From Sphagnum compactum (Eukaryota > Bryophyta > Sphagnopsida > Sphagnales), in assembly GCA_965153455.1 (NCBI GenBank), contig OZ234499.1:6520515-6584514 (forward strand): 64,000 nucleotides of DNA. Reading direction: 5' to 3'. Every line of letters begins with the position of its first letter. Position 1 is the stretch's first letter. Under the pieces are notes generated by a model that saw only the letters and a list, made by a program, of their open reading frames with translations, ran no database searches and was not told the origin of the DNA. Positions 56,224 to 64,000 of the stretch are shown piece after piece. A program made the position numbers and the translations under genes.

Positions 56224-57160
56224 TATGCTTAGAACTTGCTCTCGAGAATGCTAGAGCTTGCCAGAAGGCAGTTGATGTAGGACAATAAAATAAATTGTTT
56301 GGTGAAAAACAATTACTCAACGAAACCAGAGCAACAAGGTTTGAAAGGTACCAGTTTGATGTATTAGCAACTCTCAAAAGTACACATACTTGGGCTGGAA
56401 AGTAGTTACTGCTTTGTCCTCTCCATAGACAATTGGAAATCCAATGTGCTTTCATCTTTAGTTTACTTTCTTTATTTTTTTAATTGAATATTTGAAAATT
56501 ACTTTCTCCCTTGTGATTTTTGAGATTTTACTTAGTAACTTTTATCCAAATCCTATTTTTTGGACTCTGGAGTCTGCGATCTTACATCCTACAAATTGGC
56601 AAGACATCACAAGTGTGCTCTGGAAAGGATGACAACCATCCTAATGTCAACTCACTAAAGCTTCTCAAGATAAGTCCTTCTCCTATATTTTCTTTTATTG
56701 CTATCATTTGTTACTGAACTGTGCATAATTCAATCTTTTTTGCCAATTTTGTGATGTAACCAAAGTGGCACTCATCCAAAAACATTTTACCCAAATTTAA
56801 CTATATACCGGAAATGAAAGTTTAACAAAATAAAGCTCCTTTCATATTTTTGGCTGCCCAACTGGAACTTACGAGAAAAATCTGAAATTTTGAAAGGAAA
56901 TAAAATTTGAAATCTGCATATTTGGGCCAATTTTTTCCATGAAAAATCTTTCGTGTAAGTCAAAATCATATAATTTTCAGGCTGAAATTTGGTGAAAATT
57001 TTCCAGTAAATTCTGGCCTTTTGCAAGGAGAGACATGCTACAAAATTATTATTATTATAGTATTTAAAATACTATTTTTCAGTAGATACAGCATCTGCAA
57101 CTGGTCGGTAAGCTGCTGGAAATGACACTTATTCAGGTTCAAAGCTTCAGCATGCAGGTC
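56224..57160 (+). other. Coding-like fragments of an unidentified gene
   Basis: At about 56232-56285 the + strand reads ELALENARACQKAVDVGQ, then after a TAA, KLFGEKQLLNETRATRFERY. At about 57090-57159 a stretch after TTTTCAGTAG and before a CAG-GTCAGA donor reads IQHLQLVGKLLEMTLIQVQS, which looks like a coiled-coil exon. Composition suggests exons of one decayed or split gene, but I recognise no family. They might belong to a helical protein such as a kinesin tail or a microtubule-associated factor; that is speculation. An R3 partial copy (56735-57035) lies between them. Confidence 0.3.
56735..57035 (+). repeat. Dispersed repeat R3, diverged copy
   Basis: Starts CCAATTTTGTGATGTAACC with AAAGTGGCACTCATCCA, the outer end of R3. 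The remainder is strongly diverged. Confidence 0.5.
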
Positions 57161-57763
57161 AGATCAGGCTTGAGACACTTTCCAACAGTTTAAATGAATA
57201 CAAAATCCAAGTCCATTTTGCAGCACATGAATGCAACACATGCTTGAGTGCAAGAAATAATAATCCCCCCATGCATTCCTTGTACCCCACCTCCCCCTGC
57301 AAAGAGCTCCTACAGGATGGTATTTTGGGGTCCCACCCACCATGTCAAATGGGTTGCAATGCTTCAGTTGTGATTCTGTGCATGTGTGCAGAGGAATCAG
57401 TGCTATGCCCACAAGGCAAATCTGAGCTCTAGTCTAGTAACATCAGCAATAGACTGCCTCCATGTCTTTAGTTGTTGGTCATTGTTGTTACATTTGCTTC
57501 CTTACACTTGACAAGTAATGGCAGTTATTTTATTCTGACAAACTTTAATTTGTCAATATTTCGACCCAGAAAAGTCCAAATTTTTTTGGGGGGAAAATTG
57601 TGTTTTCTAGTGCAAATTTGAATCATTTTGCTAATTGTTTGTAAAGTTTTGCAAAAAAATTTATATCAAAAAATTGCAAAATAAACCTTGAAATATGACT
57701 CTACCCCTCCGGCAAGTTCAAACCAATGTTGGGTGAGTATCAAATAAAATGTGAGAATTGGAC

Positions 57764-57796
57764 AGGGTTTCAAACCGAATCTCGGTTTGAAACCCT
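57764..57796. repeat. Perfect 15-bp palindromic hairpin near the hAT left end
   Basis: AGGGTTTCAAACCGA, a 3-nt loop ATC, then the exact reverse complement. It lies 40 bp inside the hAT left end, where subterminal transposase-binding or foldback structures are often found. Confidence 0.8.
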
Positions 57797-58194
57797 CAGG
57801 GTATCACATTGAGTGATGCCTTTTATGAAACCTAACTGCATGGTTTTATGTAATGTGAGAACCGGGCCTTTGCACCTTGATCAAATGTAAATTTATATTT
57901 TATTGAAAACTTGAGGGCATATTACAAAAAATTCAAGGACAGGTTTCAGGGTTTAGACTTATTTAAATAGTCAATAGTCAGTAGGGTTTAGTGCTTAATT
58001 AGTAGTTAGTTTAGAGTTTAGTTAGTTTAGGGTTTAACAAGCAAACAAGGCCACTCACCACTTCATATAAAGCAAGTGTTTCAAACTTTTTTTCCATTGT
58101 GTGAGTTTTTTTTTCTCTTTTTTGTTTGTTGTTTATTGTTTAGATTAATGGGTTTGATTAACTGCTTTAGTTAGTAGTTAGTAGTTGTTTTGAT

Positions 58195-58800
58195 GATCCT
58201 TGTTTGATGTTCCTTGTTCAACACTCTTGTTGCTTTTGTTATTCCTTGTTCAATGTTGTTCTTTGTTCAATGTTGCTATTGTTATTCCTTGCTTGACACT
58301 ACTCTTGTCGCTTCTTGTTCGACGTTGCTTGTTCGGTGTTTTTGGTTCAATGTTCTTTGTTTGACGTTGTTCTTGCTCTTATTGTTCCTTGTTCAATGTT
58401 GCTTGCTTGGTGCTCCTTATTCGACATTTCCTTGTTGACGTTATTACTGCTTTTACTAATCCTTGTTCGGTGCTCCTTGTTCGACACTCCTTGTCAACAT
58501 TATTATTACTCTTATTACTCCTTGCTTGATGCTGCTATTGTTCTTGTTGTTCCTTGCTTAACAATGTTGTTCCTCTTGCTTGTCTTTGTTCAATAGTGTT
58601 CCTCCTCTTATTGTTCTTCTTGTTGTTCCTTGCTCAATGTTGTTGCTCCTCTTGTTGTTTTTTGCTTGACATTGTTTCTTTTCCATTCATTCGTCTTGGA
58701 CACAACTTGTTCAAGTATCTATTTGCTACACCATGATGTTGATGTTCCTTGCTCCTTACTCCTTATTGGACACTATTGCTCCTACTCATCCTATTTTAAA
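58195..58800 (+). repeat. CTTGTTCGA-type degenerate minisatellite inside the hAT element
   Basis: Variants of TTCCTTGTTCAATGTTG, TTGCTTGACACT and CTTATTGTTCCTTG recur many times with irregular spacing of about 20-30 bp. The array separates the hAT left end from the transposase remnant. Confidence 0.7.
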
Positions 58801-59215
58801 TTAATAATTCCCCCCCTTAGTTTTTTGCAAGTGTGGGAAGAACTATCCAAATTCAAGTTCTTCAAGCCAAATTTAGAAGGTGATATTTAATTTTTTCAAT
58901 CTTTGTTTGTTGATGAATTTTTTATTATCCATGTTTTGTGAAAATTTTGGTTGACAATGTGTTTGTTTATTGTGTGCAAGAATTATTTGGACATTGTACA
59001 TTTAATTATACACATTCCATCTCACTTTTACACATTGCATTTCATTTACACACTTGCATTGTGTATTTTTTCAGCACATTGCATCCTTTTTAAATTATTC
59101 TTTCAATTGCTAGTAAATGTTTAGGTTTTTTGAATAGTTGGCAGAGTCTTATTTTGGCAAAAAAAATATTTATTTCTAAATTCTCCTTTAGGGTAGGTAA
59201 TATTTTGGTAGAAAA

Positions 59216-61632
59216 TGGGAGAGTCAAATGAAAATGAAAATTTAATTTTGATTGAAGAAAATGAAACCAATGAAAATGAAATGAACATTGAAAAACATGT
59301 GGAAAGAATAGAATGTGGAAATGTGCAAATAGAAAATAATAGAGTTGAAGAAAATGGGGAACAAAAAGAAATAAAAATTGCAAAAAAAAAATTTTGGAGA
59401 GCCCATAATAGAAATTCTTTATGTTGGGCATTTTATAATCTGAATGATGGGAAAGAGGTTGAAGCTAAATTTCATCAAGTCATGAGATGTATTCTATGTT
59501 ATGATAATCATGTAAATATTCCTAATCCAAGAATTAAAGAAAGGAACTTGGTTTAATAACCTATTATAAAACTTATGGTACAACTATTCTGAAAAAACAT
59601 GTAGACGCAAATCATTCTATAATTGCAAAGAAATTTGAAGAAGAAATTAACAATGAAATAATATAAAATGTTGAAAGACGTGTTACAAAGAAAAGGCCAA
59701 ATGTCCCAGCAAGTGCAATTTCTATTTTTTTTGTTATAAGAAAACCTTTCAAAAATGATGATGTGTAGCAAATTTTTTTTGCAAGACCTTGGCTTTTTTA
59801 TTGTGAATTAAATTTACCATTGCAGTTTGTTGAAACAGTATGGTTTAAACATTTAATATTACATTTGTGTCTTTGTGTTCCCTTTTTAAAAACAATTTTC
59901 TCAGGAAATATTACCTAACTTGGTGGAGAAAACAAAACAAGTATATGTTTTGCCAAAATTAACAAATTGTATTTCTACCACAACAAAGTTTGACTTGTGG
60001 ATGTCGAAGGTGCGCATGATATATTTTCTTTTGTTATAAACTTTTTGGGATCTAATTGCCAACCCAAATAGGTATCTATTGGTTTGTTTGAGGCAACAAA
60101 AACTATTGGGCTATAATTAGCCAACAATTCAAAATAAAATTGCTTGATCAATATGGGTTAAAAAACAAAATCATTGCCTATGTTAAGGATGAAGGATCAA
60201 ATTTAAGTACTATGATAATTGCTTTAAAATTTGTTGTAAAATGTGAAATCCTTGGTTTGGATGAAAAATTTCAGGGTTATTATTTTCACCATGTTTTTTC
60301 CAAAGCGTGTTAATATGCTACTACTGATGAAAAAGTTGCAGGAATCTCAAGTTTATGTAATCAAGTCTACCTAGTTAGATTTGCAAAAATGTATAACTTG
60401 GTCTTAAAAATATGGGAAAGGTAGACAAGAATGAAACAAGGTTTGTTCATATTCAAAACTCCCTCCAAGAAATTAAACACTCTAGTGAAAACAAGGTAAT
60501 TATTTAATCTATTGCAAATTTTTTCCATAACTATTGTCTTTTTTTTTCTTATTGATTTTTTTTAGTTAAACATTTTAACATTGTAATTTTAAATTTTTTT
60601 ACAAATTTGCCAACAAAATCATAGAAGCTTTGTAATTCAAGGATGTTATTATTCTTTGTTATAATAGGCATAATACTATCAGAATAAATGGAAAAGTGCC
60701 ATCTCTTCTTATTTGGCACATCTTTAAAGTAATTATGGATTGCTTATCTCATGTTGTGACTACTTGTGTTGTGAACCAATCTAGCAACCATTGGTTGTTT
60801 TCTGATGCATTATAGTCTACCATTACTATGTGTTTAAAATTCAAGGAAGAAATCGTAAACCCATCTACCTTAATCAGTTTGATTGATGATGATTTTGGGA
60901 TAGCTTTTGAATTGTCTTTGTTTATTTCCAACATTAGAAATGAAGTTTGTGGTGTTTGGATTCTTTATTTTTTAAAAATAAAATTTGGGGGAAAAAAAAT
61001 CACAACATGTTGTCTTTGATGCTAGACCTTAGATTCAAAAGCCTTCATTTAGTATCTTTTTTTGTTAGCCAAAACAAAAGTGTAAATATTGTGGATGGAT
61101 ATGATAAAAGAACTTTGTATCCTATGCTTTGAAATGTTATCATCATTTGCATCCAATGACAAAATCGATTGGATGTGTAAATCAAACAAATGATGAAGAT
61201 ATTTTTCACTAGACTACACCCACAAGCAAGCCATCAAAGGAACTTGTCACCAAGGAATTATTGATTTTCAAACATTACCAAGTTGATCTCAAAAACATCA
61301 CATGTCCTCTTCAATGGTGGGGAAGACATGAAGCCATGTTTCCTATAGTTGGTTTTTTGGCTTGTCAAATCTTAAGCATTGTAGGGTCACAAATTGAAAT
61401 AGAAAGAAGTTTTTCTTTGGCAAGCATACTTATAAACCTAAGGAAATGTTGTTTACAATCAAACAAGATAATTTTTTTGATTTTTATGAGCAAAAATTTA
61501 CCAAGTGATCTTAGAGTTGAATGTAAACCACCTTCCAATTTAACAAAGTTAATTCAAATAGATGTAGGTTTTGAAGAGGAGTCAGAAGAATTTGAAAGCT
61601 CATTTGAACAAGATGAAATAGTGAACATATAA
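59216..61632 (+). pseudogene. hAT-family transposase remnant
   Basis: Starts at an ATG (59216) with an acidic, Asn/Glu-rich N-terminus. A BED-type zinc finger follows: Cys pair in RCILCYDN (about 59489), then in a shifted frame the His pair in KKHVDANH (about 59596). The catalytic core is legible across stops, including TTKFDLWMSKVR, FEATKTIGL, KIIAYVKDEGSNLSTMII and YDKRTLYPML. The C-terminal dimerisation domain (about 61261-61632) is mostly intact: WWGRHEAMFPIVGFLACQIL, GSQIEIERSFSLASILINLR and SNLTKLIQIDVGFEEESEEF. hAT transposases cut and paste DNA and create 8-bp target duplications. Numerous in-frame stops (TAG, TAA) and frameshifts make it inactive. Confidence 0.88.
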
Positions 61633-61948
61633 AATGTTGAAAAGAAATATTTTTTTGGGGTGCAAATTTGTTATTTTTAAACATTAAAAATTAATATTTG
61701 AGATAATAAAATCTATAATAACCAATATGAGAAAACCATCTTTGAAAACCAATTGGTATAAGATGTTTGAGAACCAGCGCTTTGAAACCCAAGTGAAATT
61801 ATTTTTTGCAAATTTTTGAAACCTTGCTTGGGCCTTTAAAAGATGAAAATATTTTTTTAAAAAAGAACTGGGTCGAGTCTTTCAAAACATTATAATACCT
61901 GAACCTGACGATTTTCAAAAAAAAAAACACGAGAACCACCCAACACTG

Positions 61949-64000
61949 GTTGAACCCAACAACAATTAAAATAAGAAATGTTCCATCAATTTTCCAAAAC
62001 AATGGATTTGCAGTTCAGAGTTACAGGTGGTAAATAGAATGCCAACCATAGCAGCCATTCAATTATCTTGAAATGCCCTCCAAGCAAAAGAAGAAAAAAT
62101 ACACTAGATTGCACTAGAAATGTTGTATGATTAGAGTAGAAAAATTGGTGCAGGTCTTTATGAATGGTTTGGAGGTTGAGCCCTAACTTGGGCACTTCAA
62201 AACCTTAAGGGGGGGAATATCCAACCATATTTATGCAATTTTTGGCAATTCAATTGGGATGGGACCAATATTGGGTGGGTATTTGATTTTTTCAATATTA
62301 GTAAATTCAAATTAATTGGGTTTTATAAATTTGAAAGACCCTCTACAGTCAAAGGGTCTGATATTTTTCTAATTTAAAAAATAGTTAGTTTTCAGTGTCT
62401 CAGAAGACTTATTTCAAACGGTACCAACCAGGGGTGGAGAACTTATTACATAGTAGGGAAGAGAAGGGGTTTGTAGGCCACAATGAACCAGCACCCACCC
62501 AAGCACCATGAAGGATGGATGGTAAGTGGTCAGGAAACAGTTTTCTGTTGGGTTTGTGTTCACTAGCTAACCATGGTGGTTAGCTCAGTTGTTTTTTTTT
62601 AACTACCTACCTACTAATAACCCATAAGCAAGTTGTCTGTAGGTAGGTAGGCGGTAAAATAGAAGAGCCCGTACTCATGTATAAACTATAAACTACTTAC
62701 TTACTTAGTAGTTACCTGTTTTCTTACCTATCTACCTATATATGAGACCTTATTTCTTTCAGATTAGTTACTAAGGTGAAACCAAATATTAACTCAGTTG
62801 AGGTTCATCCACAATGAGTAATATCAGGCATCCAGTGGATGGTGTGCTAGTGGATGCTGGTTCACTCTGGCCGGTCGGGTTGGTATGTTTCATGGGTTTT
62901 ACTGAAAAGGAAGGTCTGTGTGCCACTTGGCCTGCCAAGTAACCTCCCCAAAATGTGGAGCTTGAGCGGGTTCACGGGCAGCAGTAAAAGTGGCCGGTAA
63001 ACCGGGTTTAGGGTTTAGGGTTTTGGATCACGCACCACTTTGAAAATAGAGTGAAAATGGGTTCAGACTTCGGAGTAGTGTTGGAACTGGGCCCAGTGGA
63101 TGGATCTACATGGACCCTTAGAACCAGAGCCAGCAAGTCCACATGGATCTGGACCTGGCAGATCTTAAGGGTTTTTTTGCACAGGCCAAGTCATTAATTA
63201 GGTAGAGGCTAGGGTCCCGAGGCTAGATAAGGTTTAGGGTGTTTAGGTTTTTAGTTTTTTGGATCCTAAGTTTAAGTTCATCATTGAACCCGAATTGTCT
63301 TACTATGAACACCCGGGCGAGTTCAATTCTTTTGGGAACTTCATGGAACATAATTCCTTTTTTAAATTGTTGTTGGTTTAAACTGGTGTTGGCCGGATAT
63401 CTGGTTTGACAGGTAAGATTCGTCGGTTCCGATTCTAGGTAAAAAGAATCGGATCCGAACCTATTTGCAAGTTGAACATCCGAGTTTAGATCTGGAACTT
63501 AGGAACCATTGTTCTTTAAGATCCCCCATTCGATCCGGAATTGAGGAACCATCAATTTTGCAAAAGCCAAATGCTCGCCTCTGGCCCAACCTTCTTTTTT
63601 TTGTAGAATCTCACTCTGGATAATCTTTAGGTTTAGGGTTTCTTGTTTCTCTCATCCCATTGAGTCATTCATCACCATCACCGTTGAGCTTTTCAAAGGC
63701 CAAGCTTTCTCACTCTTCTTTTTGTCGCAATTGCTTTCTACTAAGCTTTATCATTCTTTTTTGTGTCATAGCTACTTTTTACTAAGCTTTACTTTTTCTA
63801 TTTTTTCACTCTCCTTTCTTTGTAAATATTTTTCTAGTTTTTTTTATGCTTGAAGCAATGCACTGATATTTTTATTTCCTTTGTGGTTAAAACCATTTGA
63901 TGCTTGCGAAAAATTTGTATGAAAGTTAAAGACTAGGAACGTGGTGCTTGAGGTTGTTATTTGGAACTAAAAATAAACCAAACAAGTTCCCAAGGTTGCT
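61949..64000. other. Intergenic stretch with telomeric-like motifs
   Basis: Holds a CTACCTAC/GTAGGTAGG block at 62590-62750, a GGGTTTAGGGTTTAGGGTTT run at 63004-63023 and further GGTTTAGGG motifs near 63230 and 63635. 63400-63560 has a cluster of CGGTTCCGATT-like pieces with inverted counterparts. No gene recognised to the window edge. Confidence 0.45.

Larger units (their letters stand above)
57724..61948 (+). mobile_element. Decayed hAT transposon (about 4.2 kb)
   Basis: The left end CAATGTTGGGTG and right end CCACCCAACACTG are inverted repeats of the CAGTGTTGGGTGGTTC type common in plant hAT elements. The flanking 8-mers gttcaaac (57716-57723) and gttgaacc (61949-61956) match at six of eight positions, consistent with the 8-bp target duplication of hAT elements. 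The interior holds a broken transposase (59216-61632). Its size matches an autonomous element. Confidence 0.82.

Noticed and set aside
63004-63023. Chromosome end or true telomere
   Set aside because: Only about three telomeric units, surrounded by ordinary sequence; an interstitial motif.

Overview
The window looks like nuclear DNA of a land plant with a large, repeat-rich genome. Genes have many short exons with GT-AG introns, the intergenic DNA is AT-rich, short TTTAGGG/CCCTAAA-type telomeric motifs recur, and the two identifiable genes belong to families in which plant members are well known (a kinesin and a TPR/thioredoxin-like TTL protein). I cannot name the species. The degree of decay and expansion would suit a fern, lycophyte, gymnosperm or large-genome bryophyte, but that is inference. 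No bacterial genes, CRISPR, rRNA or convincing tRNA were seen.

Layout. (1) 1-4759, + strand: the 3' part of a kinesin motor domain and the start of its coiled coil, in eight exons; the 5' exons are not found in the window and the 3' end was not found. (2) 4.8-10.5 kb: dispersed repeats, a strong 74-nt hairpin and an ACCTAGG-rich tandem array. (3) 10525-16144, - strand: a complete eight-exon TTL-like gene (893 codons) with a long Ala/Ser-rich N-terminus, TPR repeats and a C-terminal thioredoxin fold without the CxxC redox pair. Upstream lie a roughly 450-bp polypyrimidine tract and a small CpG-rich island. (4) 17.5-36.5 kb: intergenic DNA with MITEs, dispersed repeats, G-rich tracts and a telomere-motif minisatellite. 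(5) 36.8-47.2 kb: a decayed Helentron-like rolling-circle element with remnants of RPA1-like, OTU-like, HUH Rep, PIF1-type helicase and EEP endonuclease domains. It is interrupted by a GTGGCCAC satellite and by two about 650-bp terminal-inverted-repeat elements with candidate 4-bp target duplications. (6) 47.8-57.2 kb: more copies of a 440-bp dispersed repeat, a PIF/Harbinger-type MITE, a pogo/Tc1-mariner-like MITE, tandem repeats and weak coding-like fragments. (7) 57.7-61.9 kb: a decayed hAT transposon about 4.2 kb long, with recognisable ends, an imperfect 8-bp target duplication, a BED finger remnant and a C-terminal dimerisation domain. (8) 62-64 kb: no gene recognised.

The kinesin and TTL genes are neighbours on opposite strands with no sign of a shared function. 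Most of the rest is a layered transposon record. The most unusual material is the nested Helentron with its two inserted TIR elements and its satellite-filled, intron-like gap.
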